NCBI GenBank assembly: GCA_964400875.1
Contig: CAYNWK010000036.1
Location: forward strand, 1 to 33,551
From: CAYNWK01 sp964400875
GTDB taxonomy: Bacteria; Chloroflexota; Anaerolineae; Anaerolineales; UBA4823
Length of the DNA stretch: 33,551 nt
Reading direction: 5' to 3'
In this document: piece after piece, positions 8,252 through 15,290 of the stretch
Numbering within the stretch: the first letter of the stretch is position 1
How the letters are laid out: every line of letters starts with the position of its first letter
Notes under the pieces: model-generated
What the model was told of the DNA's origin: nothing
The model's database searches: none
The model's input: only the letters and a program-made list of their open reading frames with translations
Made by a program: the position numbers and the translations under genes

Positions 8252-8265
8252 GGTGATAAGGCCAA

Positions 8266-9459
8266 TTACCGGTTGGCAAACCAGACCGCATAGTCCTCTA
8301 CCAGTTGGTATTGCGGGGCGCGGTAGTCCTTGACCTCCAAATCAGCGAGGGGAAGTTGGTAGGTCTCCCGACCTTTTTTCACGTCCACCAGGATGCCATA
8401 ATCCTCAAAAACCTCGTTCAGCGCAATCACGCGGATGGTATCGCCCGCGCGGATGGGACCGTAAGAGTCGTATTCGGTAAGCTCGGCCTCAAAGGGGAAG
8501 GTCAGCGTCTTTTCCAGGTATTTAAACCAGGCCTCCAAACAGGCATCCTCATCCCGCGGGTCAATTCCGTCCAACACTATCTGGATACGTTTGCCCCCTT
8601 CATCGAGATGGATCCAACCCACATGGCTAACAATTTCTCTGGTAGCAGCCGCCACATCTTTAAGTGAATCTCTGGCTGTAACCCCTTCCAATTCTGTGAC
8701 ATACAGGTTCATCTCGCTCCAGTCCAGGCCTTCTTTCTCGGCACGTTCGAGGGAGCTCCTGGGCATATTCTGTAGCGTGAGGCTGTCCCATTGAACGGTG
8801 ACGATAGGAGGCTCAGGAGGGGATTCTTCGATTTCCACAACGCGGCCTTGCCAACCACTCATGTCGTCACCAAAATCCGGATCATGCACGCCTGGCTTCA
8901 CGGCGACGGATTCGCCCACTTTGAAAGGAAACGCGGACTTGCTTTGTTGGGAAGAAGGGTCTCCCTCGCCAGGTAAGTACGGGATCAGCCCTTTGCGATA
9001 CGCCTCTTCCTGGATATGGCGGGGCGCATAACGAGCATCGATTATCAATCCGTTCACAGAAATCGTCCAAGCAAAGGGGTTTTCACCCATCAGGCTGGGA
9101 AGCGTCCAGCGCGGGTCATACTGCATCAAGCCGAACAGATCGCGGATTTTCTTGGACGTGTTATAGCCGGTACTCTTGGAAACCCCAAAGGCGGAACACA
9201 AATCTTCAGCACTGATGTAAGGAGGGAAGGATTTATCGAAGAGGAAATTTACGAACCCGATCGTGTAGACGATGCCGCATGCCCAGGTATTGGCGTGCCC
9301 GCTCTCTAACGGTGAGGGGCGTTTACGGGCCAGAACAACGGCCTTTTTGCGGCTCATTTCAGCGTACTCGTCGTTCAAGTTTTCCCGGCAGACAGCGTCA
9401 ATAATCGCTGTGATCTCATTGTAGCGGGTCTGCAACTTCTTGGGGACAGTCTCATTCAT
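8266..9459 (-). CDS. DUF6398-like protein with C-terminal calcium-binding-like domain
   Basis: This protein has about 397 residues. The N-terminal 140 residues match my memory of DUF6398, a helical domain of unknown function: they start at VPKKLQTRYNEI, contain WACGIVYTIGFVNFLFD and then a HTH-like AEDLCSAFGVSKSTGYNTSKKI. An SH3-like segment follows (about 180-245, KVGESVAVKPG, GWQGRVVEIE). The C-terminus (about 300-395: FPFEAELTEY, LPLADLEVKD, DYAVWFANR) resembles a family named calcium binding in cyanobacteria; metal binding is untested. The frame also opens with TTG at 9486, but the ATG at 9459 is preferred. It lies 65 bases downstream of the Cys-cluster gene on the same strand, so the two may be an operon divergent from the primase-helicase. 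Confidence 0.75.
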   Translation of the reverse strand: MNETVPKKLQTRYNEITAIIDAVCRENLNDEYAEMSRKKAVVLARKRPSPLESGHANTWACGIVYTIGFVNFLFDKSFPPYISAEDLCSAFGVSKSTGYNTSKKIRDLFGLMQYDPRWTLPSLMGENPFAWTISVNGLIIDARYAPRHIQEEAYRKGLIPYLPGEGDPSSQQSKSAFPFKVGESVAVKPGVHDPDFGDDMSGWQGRVVEIEESPPEPPIVTVQWDSLTLQNMPRSSLERAEKEGLDWSEMNLYVTELEGVTARDSLKDVAAATREIVSHVGWIHLDEGGKRIQIVLDGIDPRDEDACLEAWFKYLEKTLTFPFEAELTEYDSYGPIRAGDTIRVIALNEVFEDYGILVDVKKGRETYQLPLADLEVKDYRAPQYQLVEDYAVWFANR

Positions 9460-9524
9460 GATTTTTTCAAGGATAAATTTGTTCAAATTGAACTGACTGA
9501 TTTTCCATTAATGACCGTTATTGA

Positions 9525-10064
9525 TCACTTGCGGCGTGCTCTTCTTCCACGGCGGGTTTTCTTCGATTGCCAGATTGTTTTACTACCTGCCTCCCCTCCA
9601 AAAATATCCCCCTCGGTATGCTCATCGTTTTCTTGAGATTTCTCTCGATTGGCAGCATTTTTGAAAATCCGGTAATGACGTTTAAGCCGAGACACATAAT
9701 TGCTGTCTTCCAAAATATCCTCGATGAGGGTCAAAAAAGCCGGTGCGTATTTGGATTGCGGGCTGCCGAAATTGAGCACCGGTCCTTGAAGATCGTGAAT
9801 CGTTTCAGGATCGTTCTCTCCGTACCATCTCGCGTAAAACTTTTCGCTCTCCCATCCATAAGCAATGATTGCCATCGATGTTCTCCGCTTCCAGTCATAT
9901 ACATCGAAGAACACTCGACGGCATTCACAGGCAGGCTCGTTGCAGTACATTTCAATCAGGCCATAGCTACCCGTTGGAATACCTGAATGGTTCCTGACCG
10001 TAATCGTTCGGGGTTCTTTTTCGGCAATCTCGGGAAAGCGCGCATAAAAAGGTTCGTAAGGCAT
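9525..10064 (-). CDS. Small protein with C-x4-C-x-C cluster and basic tail
   Basis: This 179-residue protein starts at ATG 10064 after AAGGGA; a TTG one codon upstream is also open. Residues about 35-60 contain YCNEPACECRRVFF, a tight cysteine cluster that may bind zinc. The middle (GSPQSKYAPAFLTLIEDIL, then YVSRLKRHYRIFKN) looks helical, and the last 15 residues are strongly basic (KKTRRGRRARRK), suggesting nucleic-acid contact. I recall similar proteins in Chloroflexota and cyanobacteria, some with a SEC-C metal-binding tail, but cannot name a function. It is divergent from the primase-helicase across a spacer of about 100 bases that has promoters in both directions. Confidence 0.78.
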   Translation of the reverse strand: MPYEPFYARFPEIAEKEPRTITVRNHSGIPTGSYGLIEMYCNEPACECRRVFFDVYDWKRRTSMAIIAYGWESEKFYARWYGENDPETIHDLQGPVLNFGSPQSKYAPAFLTLIEDILEDSNYVSRLKRHYRIFKNAANREKSQENDEHTEGDIFGGEAGSKTIWQSKKTRRGRRARRK

Positions 10065-10106
10065 CAATAAATTCCCTTGCCTGTGATTCGACAGATTTCA
10101 CCCTCA

Positions 10107-10161
10107 ATTATAAACGCCGACTGACGTTAAATTGTCCTCCCAGGCTCCCGTTTGTTATAAT
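10107..10161. promoter_or_regulatory. Divergent promoters between the Cys-cluster gene and the primase-helicase
   Basis: On the plus strand, TTGTCC (10132-10137) lies 18 bases before TATAAT (10156-10161), and TGT precedes it, which makes an extended -10. On the minus strand, TATAAT occupies 10112-10107 and faces the gene starting at 10064. The plus -10 box overlaps the ATG at 10160, which argues that translation of the primase-helicase begins further downstream. Confidence 0.55.
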
Positions 10162-10210
10162 GGAAATCCTTGGCACATTTCGCATCTCGATCGAGATCAT
10201 AGGGAACAAA

Positions 10211-12664
10211 TTGGATGAGATAAACCAATTGCTGGTGGAATTGGAGGGGGAATTGGCGCAGCTTGATGCCCGCAGGACTGAGTTGCTCAAAAAAATCAGC
10301 GAACTGCAGCAAGCAAAAAGCTCGCTTCTTATTGGCAAGGGAGCATCTCCCCCAATGGCTGGCCTTCCGCCAGTAACCGACCAGTCTTCTGATGATGCAA
10401 AAATAGCTCTATTCCGCAGCCTGTTCCGCGGGCGCGAAGAGGTTTACGCTAGGCGATTCGAGAATATGAAAACTGGCAAGAAAGGATATTGGCCTGTGGG
10501 TCGCAACGATAGAGTCCTTGGAGATCGTGATTTTTTGCCTGTAACAGATGAGGTGGTGAAGAACCACCTCTTGGGCATAGATCCACAGGATAAATTCGGG
10601 CGCGATTTCACGATTGGCATTTATCCAATGTTGCTGGATGAGACTTGCTATTTCCTGGCAGCGGACTTCGACAAAGTAACCTGGCAGGCAGACGCCGGGG
10701 CATTCCTGGAAACCTGTGCGCTTTTTAACGTGCCCGCCGTATTGGAGAGATCGCGTTCGGGCAACGGCGGACATATCTGGATCTTCTTCTCGGAGCCCGT
10801 TCCAGCAAAACAGGCCCGAAATATGGGCACATTTCTTCTGACCCAAACCATGGATCGCCGGCCCGAAATCGGAATGGATTCCTATGACCGTTTTTTCCCC
10901 AGTCAAGATGCGCTCCCCAAAGGTGGTTTTGGAAATCTGATTGCCTTGCCATTGCAAAAAAGGCCATGCGAACAAGGCAACAGCCTTTTCCTGGATGAAA
11001 ACTTCAGCCCATATCCGGATCAATGGGCCTTCATTTCATCGATTCGCCGAATGAGTCGTCAAGAAGTCGAGATGATCGTCGAGGAAGCGGGGAAGCTGGG
11101 CGAGCTTCTGGGAGTACGTCTTCCGGTGACAGATGAGAACGACGACACACCCTGGGTCATGACACCTTCAAAAGGGCGCAGGGAACCGCCCATCGTTGGA
11201 CCACTTCCCGAAAAAATCAACCTGGTGTACGGCAATCAGATTTATGTAGCCAAGGCTGATTTGACGCCCTCCTTTCGAAATCGATTAATTTACTTGGCAG
11301 CTTTTCAGAACCCGGAGTTTTATCGGGCGCAAGCCATGCGCCTGTCGACGTTTGGCAAACCACGCATCATCAGTTGCTGCGAAGATTATCCGCAACACCT
11401 GGGATTGCCACGAGGTTGTCTTGATGAAATGCTTGAGCTTTTCGAGTCGTTGCATATCAAGGTGGAACTATCCGATCAGCGATTTGCTGGAACGCCAATA
11501 GATGTAGTGTTTCAGGGAGTTCTGCGTGCCGAGCAACAACAGGCAGCCGATGCTCTATTTGAGCATGAGACAGGGGTATTGTCAGGATCGACAGCATTTG
11601 GTAAGACCGTCGTTGCCGCCTACTTGATCGCTCGGCGTAAAGTAAACACTTTGATAATCGTCCATCGCCGCCAATTGCTTGACCAGTGGATCGAGGTGTT
11701 GAGCCATTTCCTCGGCATTGGGCTAAAAGAGATTGGCCAAATCGGGGGCGGTAAGAGGAAACCGTCTGGGATCATCGACGTTGCAATGGTTCAGAGTTTG
11801 AGCAAGAAAGGCATCGTCGATGCCGTTGTTGGACAATATGGCTATTTAATTGTCGATGAGTGCCATCACATCTCCGCAGTCAGATTCGAGCAGGCTGTCC
11901 GGCAAAGCAAGGCTCGGTATCTTACGGGCTTATCGGCTACATTAGCAAGGAAAGACGGTCACCATCCGATCATCTTCATGCAATGTGGACCGGTTCGTTA
12001 CCGGGTAGATGATCGCAAGCAAGCTGAAAAACGGCCTTTTGATCATAAAGTCATCATACGCCCCACCAATTTCCGCTTGCCACCTCATCTACAAGACGAG
12101 GCATCGCCATCGATCCAGGAGGTGTATTCACTACTTGCCCAGGATGACGAACGCAATCAAACCATCATTCAAGATGTAATTGCTGCGGTGGCAGCAGGTC
12201 GCAGTCCAGTGTTGTTGACAGAGCGCAGGGATCATCTGGATTTACTCACCAGCAAGATTGCTCAACATATCCAGAATGTTATCGTCATGGCCGGAGGCAT
12301 GGGGAAGAAACAGCGCCAGAAGCTTTCCGATCAAATTGCCAACATTCCAACTGACCAGCCACGCCTGATTATAGCAACCGGGCGGTACTTGGGTGAAGGA
12401 TTTGACGATGAGCGGCTGGACACCCTCTTTCTTACCTTGCCCATCTCCTGGCGAGGAACCCTGACCCAATATGCAGGTCGCCTGCATCGGTTAAATGCTG
12501 CCAAACGGGAGGTGATCATCTACGATTATATCGATTTTGAAGTTCCCGTATTGGCTCGGATGTACGCGCGGCGCCGCAAGGGATATAAATCAATCGGCTA
12601 CGAGATCACGGAAGTAGATAATAAGAGCAAACTAGTTCAGCTTAGACTGGATAACCTCCAGTGA
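10211..12664 (+). CDS. TOTE-type archaeo-eukaryotic primase fused to SF2 helicase
   Basis: This protein has about 817 residues. The numbering below counts from the upstream in-frame ATG at 10160. That ATG overlaps a TATAAT box, so TTG at 10211, which has AGGGA before it, is preferred. Layout: coiled coil (about 14-55); primase domain (about 80-300) with FRSLFRGREEVYARR, the catalytic acidic pair D169/D171 (AADFDK), SRSGNGGH ending at H205, and GFGNLIALPLQK; a linker; then an XPB/SSL2-like helicase with Walker A K482 (GSTAFGKT), DECH 566-569, SAT 592-594 and motif VI QYAGRLHR (770-777). TOTE proteins have been proposed as conflict systems against invasive DNA. Unlike relatives as I remember them, it lacks the cysteine-rich insert before FLPVTDEV. 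It is divergent from two minus-strand genes that may be partners. Confidence 0.9.
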   Translation: MDEINQLLVELEGELAQLDARRTELLKKISELQQAKSSLLIGKGASPPMAGLPPVTDQSSDDAKIALFRSLFRGREEVYARRFENMKTGKKGYWPVGRNDRVLGDRDFLPVTDEVVKNHLLGIDPQDKFGRDFTIGIYPMLLDETCYFLAADFDKVTWQADAGAFLETCALFNVPAVLERSRSGNGGHIWIFFSEPVPAKQARNMGTFLLTQTMDRRPEIGMDSYDRFFPSQDALPKGGFGNLIALPLQKRPCEQGNSLFLDENFSPYPDQWAFISSIRRMSRQEVEMIVEEAGKLGELLGVRLPVTDENDDTPWVMTPSKGRREPPIVGPLPEKINLVYGNQIYVAKADLTPSFRNRLIYLAAFQNPEFYRAQAMRLSTFGKPRIISCCEDYPQHLGLPRGCLDEMLELFESLHIKVELSDQRFAGTPIDVVFQGVLRAEQQQAADALFEHETGVLSGSTAFGKTVVAAYLIARRKVNTLIIVHRRQLLDQWIEVLSHFLGIGLKEIGQIGGGKRKPSGIIDVAMVQSLSKKGIVDAVVGQYGYLIVDECHHISAVRFEQAVRQSKARYLTGLSATLARKDGHHPIIFMQCGPVRYRVDDRKQAEKRPFDHKVIIRPTNFRLPPHLQDEASPSIQEVYSLLAQDDERNQTIIQDVIAAVAAGRSPVLLTERRDHLDLLTSKIAQHIQNVIVMAGGMGKKQRQKLSDQIANIPTDQPRLIIATGRYLGEGFDDERLDTLFLTLPISWRGTLTQYAGRLHRLNAAKREVIIYDYIDFEVPVLARMYARRRKGYKSIGYEITEVDNKSKLVQLRLDNLQ

Positions 12665-13140
12665 AATCGTCTGAGTCATAACTCCCACAGTTCCCTTGGC
12701 AGTGCCGGGTGACGCGCGTATGTGGTTTTTTGAGGTTAGAAAATTAAGTCTGCCATTCCCCCGGTCAACCAAATGCGAGGTAGGCCACTTTTGCCTTTGG
12801 AGCTTCTGTATGCAGCGGGATAGTACCTGCTCTGGGTCTTCTCATTTAGAGCCTCAGCCTGTCTTATGTAACCCCGATAACACAAACAAATGAAAAAAGT
12901 TGAGCGCCGTTGACTCCCTTTAGCACGACTGTTGACTGGTGTTGACATCCCTATTCAATTCCGTTGACAAAACCAGAACAAATAACATCGATATCCGTCC
13001 AAGAGCCTATCGGTCTTGTTAAGCCTTTGGACAGGATCTTTTGCCATTTTCCAGAAAGTGGGGCGTAAAGAACAAAAAACCCGCCTTTCGACGGGTCAAT
13101 TCCCAAAATTCGCCTTTTTTTCGGCCAAAAGTGGGAGAAG
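12665..13140. promoter_or_regulatory. Gene-free right end of island with phased TTGAC motifs
   Basis: No convincing gene is present. TTGAC occurs at 12910, 12932, 12942 and 12964, with a variant TTGAG at 12900, giving spacings of 10, 22, 10 and 22. The motif is the complement of the GTCAA series at the left end. TCCAAGAGCCT at about 12998-13008 is also found at 3668-3678, and a matching CTTTGGAC lies nearby at about 13025. The likely role is integrase or excisionase arm-binding at the right attachment site. The tRNA-Lys terminator lies at 13074-13096. Confidence 0.5.
13074..13096 (-). terminator. Rho-independent terminator of tRNA-Lys
   Basis: The minus strand reads a 7-bp stem ACCCGTC/GGCGGGT with a GAAA loop and then six T residues. 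It lies about 45 bases after the tRNA 3' end and belongs to the island side, so the island supplies both the tRNA 3' end and its terminator. Confidence 0.8.
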
Positions 13141-13212
13141 TGAGCGCGGCAGGACTCGAACCTGCAACCAATGGCTTAAAAGGCCACTGCTCTGCCATTG
13201 AGCTACGCGCCC
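13141..13212 (-). tRNA. tRNA-Lys (anticodon TTT)
   Basis: A 72-base cloverleaf is seen on the minus strand. The acceptor stem GGGCGCG/CGCGCTC has one G-T pair. The other parts are D stem GCTC/GAGC, anticodon stem GTGGC/GCCAT with loop CTTTTAA (anticodon TTT), variable loop TGGTT, T stem GCAGG/CCTGC with loop TTCGAGT, and discriminator A. CCA is not encoded. The 3' 46 bases are duplicated at 3599-3644: this gene is the integration target and its present 3' half came with the island. Confidence 0.96.
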
Positions 13213-13279
13213 GTGCTTGCGGGTGCATTCTATCACGCTCCCAAAACGGCGTCAACGCCGCGCGCTGACGCTAAAAACC

Positions 13280-13308
13280 TTGACTTTTCCCGGCAGAGTA
13301 GTTACTAT
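13280..13308 (+). promoter_or_regulatory. Promoter of thioredoxin gene
   Basis: TTGACT (13280-13285) and TACTAT (13303-13308) are separated by 17 bases and lie about 37 bases before the thioredoxin ATG. Confidence 0.55.
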
Positions 13309-13345
13309 GAAGTAGACCAACATTCCAACTAGCGTGGAGGATTAA

Positions 13346-13684
13346 ATGGCAAACATTCCCGAGGTGAGTGAAGACACCTTCAAAGAAGAAGTGCTCTCAG
13401 AAGATAAACCGGTGCTGGTAGATTTTTCTGCGGTGTGGTGCGGGCCGTGCAAGATGCTCGACCCGATCGTCGAGGAGCTAGCCCAGGAGTGGTCGGATCA
13501 ACTCAAAGTGGTCAAGCTGGACGTAGACCACAACCCCCAGATCGCCATGCAGTACCAGGTCATGGGCGTCCCGACCCTGATGCTTTTTAAAGGCGGTGAG
13601 AGCCGTGAACGCCTGACCGGCTACCAGCCGAAAGATCGCATCACAGCGAGGCTCTCCCCGCACCTCAACGGGGTGAAAAACTAG
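13346..13684 (+). CDS. trxA: Thioredoxin
   Basis: This 112-residue cytoplasmic disulfide reductase has the canonical active site W31-C32-G33-P34-C35 followed by KM, and the cis-proline P76 in MGVPTLMLF. Length and the DVDHNP strand match typical TrxA. The two cysteines cycle between dithiol and disulfide and pass electrons from thioredoxin reductase to target proteins. The ATG at 13346 follows GGAGG at good spacing. The gene stands alone between the tRNA-Lys and its own terminator at 13708-13759. It probably lies just outside the island and belongs to the ancestral chromosome. Confidence 0.96.
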   Translation: MANIPEVSEDTFKEEVLSEDKPVLVDFSAVWCGPCKMLDPIVEELAQEWSDQLKVVKLDVDHNPQIAMQYQVMGVPTLMLFKGGESRERLTGYQPKDRITARLSPHLNGVKN

Positions 13685-13707
13685 GTAGAATTATTTTAAG
13701 AGCTCTT

Positions 13708-13759
13708 GGAGGGCGGTAGGCTGATTGAACCACCAGCCCGCCGCCTTCCATTTTTATTT
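13708..13759 (+). terminator. Terminator after thioredoxin
   Basis: Arms 13708-13722 and 13735-13749 pair over 15 positions with one mismatch and two G-T pairs. They are followed by ATTTTTATTT. Confidence 0.8.
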
Positions 13760-13770
13760 AAAATCGAGTA

Positions 13771-13806
13771 CAATTCCTTATTGCAAGTACTTGCAATAAG
13801 GAATTG
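13771..13806. promoter_or_regulatory. Perfect 36-bp palindrome, probable Fur-family operator
   Basis: Positions 13771-13806 equal their own reverse complement over all 36 bases. The centre TTGCAAGTACTTGCAA contains two TTGCAA elements and looks like sites of the Zur/Nur branch of Fur regulators. The site ends 8 bases before the regulator start codon, so metal-loaded regulator bound here should block its own operon and probably the transporter genes behind it. Confidence 0.75.
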
Positions 13807-13814
13807 TTGCGATA

Positions 13815-14267
13815 ATGGCCCAATCCCAAGAATCCTTCGACCACCTGCGCGAGCAAGGCTACCGGCTGACCCCCCAGAGGCTGGCGATCTTGCGCATCTT
13901 GCGCGCCTGCGGAGAGCACCTCACCCCGGCCGAGATCATCGCCCGCGCCCAGCAAGAGCTGCCCGGCGTGACCGAGGCCACCGTGTACCGCACGCTGAGC
14001 TTCCTTGCCGAGCACGAACTGGCCCTGGCGGCCCACGTCGGCAGCGGACAGCTGGTCTACGAGATCGCCGAACACGACCATCACCACCTGATCTGCCGCG
14101 CTTGCGGAGAGGCGGTGGAGATCGACCACAGCCAGCTCGAGGCGCTCTATGGCCGCTTCGAGGCCGAGACCGGCTACCGCATCGATTCCCTGCACCAGAC
14201 TTTCTTCGGCCTATGCCCCGCCTGCCAGGCTGGCGAATCATCCGTACAGAACGAAAACTCAGGATAA
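13815..14267 (+). CDS. Fur-family metalloregulator
   Basis: This 150-residue regulator has an N-terminal winged helix (about 10-85; recognition helix near GVTEATVYRTLSFL) and a C-terminal metal/dimer domain. The histidine cluster HDHHHLIC and the structural zinc pairs C94-x2-C97 and C134-x2-C137 are present. The family binds DNA when loaded with Fe, Zn, Ni or Mn. The downstream cobalt/nickel-type transporter and the TTGCAA-based operator suggest a nickel or zinc sensor (Nur/Zur-like) rather than true Fur, but the metal cannot be read from sequence. It is the first gene of an apparent operon with cbiM, cbiQ and cbiO. The start could also be a few codons away, but the ATG at 13815 leaves the operator intact. 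Confidence 0.9.
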   Translation: MAQSQESFDHLREQGYRLTPQRLAILRILRACGEHLTPAEIIARAQQELPGVTEATVYRTLSFLAEHELALAAHVGSGQLVYEIAEHDHHHLICRACGEAVEIDHSQLEALYGRFEAETGYRIDSLHQTFFGLCPACQAGESSVQNENSG

Positions 14268-14324
14268 TTGAATGCAGGTTCGGCTCCCAATCGTAGATCC
14301 TTATAAAGAAAGCGAGGTCTATTG

Positions 14325-15287
14325 ATGCTGCCAGCTCCCATACTGCTCAAACCGGTCGAGATGCACATCCCCGACGGGTTCTTATCTTTGCCGGTGGCCT
14401 TGATTTTCTGGGCTCTTTCGGCCGCCCTGATCTTCCTCGCCGTGCGGCGCACACAGCGCGAGCTGGGCGAGCGCCAGATCCCCTTGATGGGGGTGATGGC
14501 GGCTTTTATCTTTGCCGCCCAGATGATCAACTTCCCGGTCGCTGGAGGCACTTCAGGGCATTTGCTGGGCGGCGTGTTAGCCGCCGTTGCCCTGGGCCCA
14601 TGGGCCGGCATGCTGGTGATGACCAGCGTGATCGGCGTGCAGGCGCTGCTCTTCCAGGACGGCGGCCTGCTGGTGATGGGCGCTAACATCTTCAACATGG
14701 GCCTGCTCACCACCCTGATTGGCTTCGGATTGGATCGCGCCGTGATTGGGCGGGGAATCGGCGCGCGGCTGGGCGTCGCCGGGATCGCTGCCTGGCTATC
14801 GGTGATGGCCGGCGCGCTGTTTACCTCCCTGCAGCTGTGGCTCAGCGGCACGGCGCTGCTGGGCATCGTCGTCCCGGCCATGCTGGGCGTGCACGCCCTG
14901 ATCGGCGTAGGCGAGGCCGCCATCACCGTGGCGGCGCTGGGATTCATCTTCCGGACCCGCCCAGACCTGCTCACCGCCGAAGTTGGCCGGTCGCGCGGTG
15001 GGGGAGGCTGGGTCATCGCCGGGCTGCTCACCACCCTGGCCGTCGTACTAGTCTCTCCGCTGGCCTCCGCTTATCCGGACGGGCTGGAGCGGGTAGCCGG
15101 CGACCTGGGTTTCCTCAGCGTCGGCCAGAACGCTCCTTACCAGCTTTTGCCGGATTACAACCTCCCGATCCTGGGCGAGAGCGCCCTGTCCACGGTGATC
15201 GCCGGCGTAATCGGCGCGCTGGTCGTCGCTTTGCTGGCTGTTTTAGCCGGACGCGCCTTGAATCGCGCGAACCGGACCAAAACCTAA
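14325..15287 (+). CDS. cbiM: ECF transporter substrate-binding subunit CbiM with PDGLE domain
   Basis: This 320-residue membrane protein has about seven hydrophobic helices. It contains MHIPDGFLS, the N-terminal signature whose Met-His binds Co2+ or Ni2+ in CbiM/NikM, and NFPVAGGTSGHLLGG, FQDGGL and GANIFNMG. The C-terminus (about 245-320) has YPDGLERVAGDLGF followed by a final helix, so the usual separate CbiN/PDGLE subunit is fused on. The ATG at 14325 has GAGG upstream, but the functional MHIPDGFL starts 12 residues later at 14361. The extra residues (MLPAPILLKPVE) do not look like a cleavable signal, so either they are removed or 14361 is the true start. It acts with CbiQ and CbiO downstream. 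Nickel is an alternative substrate. Confidence 0.92.
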   Translation: MLPAPILLKPVEMHIPDGFLSLPVALIFWALSAALIFLAVRRTQRELGERQIPLMGVMAAFIFAAQMINFPVAGGTSGHLLGGVLAAVALGPWAGMLVMTSVIGVQALLFQDGGLLVMGANIFNMGLLTTLIGFGLDRAVIGRGIGARLGVAGIAAWLSVMAGALFTSLQLWLSGTALLGIVVPAMLGVHALIGVGEAAITVAALGFIFRTRPDLLTAEVGRSRGGGGWVIAGLLTTLAVVLVSPLASAYPDGLERVAGDLGFLSVGQNAPYQLLPDYNLPILGESALSTVIAGVIGALVVALLAVLAGRALNRANRTKT

Positions 15288-15290
15288 ACG

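Larger units (their letters stand above)
3599..13186. mobile_element. Integrated genomic island in tRNA-Lys(TTT), about 9.5 kb
   Basis: The two boundaries are a 46-bp direct repeat, 3599-3644 and 13141-13186, that differs at one base (3619 T against 13161 C). The repeat is the 3' portion of the tRNA-Lys gene from the anticodon loop to the discriminator base. The right copy completes a foldable tRNA and the left copy is a displaced fragment. A tyrosine integrase lies just inside the left end and reads inward. Both ends carry clusters of GTCAA/TTGAC in opposite orientation and share the 11-mer TCCAAGAGCCT. The cargo is an AbiE-like pair, an unknown coiled-coil protein, a DUF6398-like protein, a Cys-cluster protein and a TOTE-type primase-helicase. 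No conjugation, replication-initiator or phage structural genes are seen, so mobilisation probably depends on helpers. Base composition looks more AT-rich than the flanks. Confidence 0.85.

Noticed and set aside
12696..12893. Possible 65-codon gene at the right end of the island
   Set aside because: No ribosome site, no motif and a composition unlike the neighbouring genes; the region is better explained by recombination motifs.
13706..14296. Alternative frame overlapping the Fur-family regulator
   Set aside because: The product is arginine/proline-rich shadow sequence and its frame crosses the terminator and the palindromic operator.
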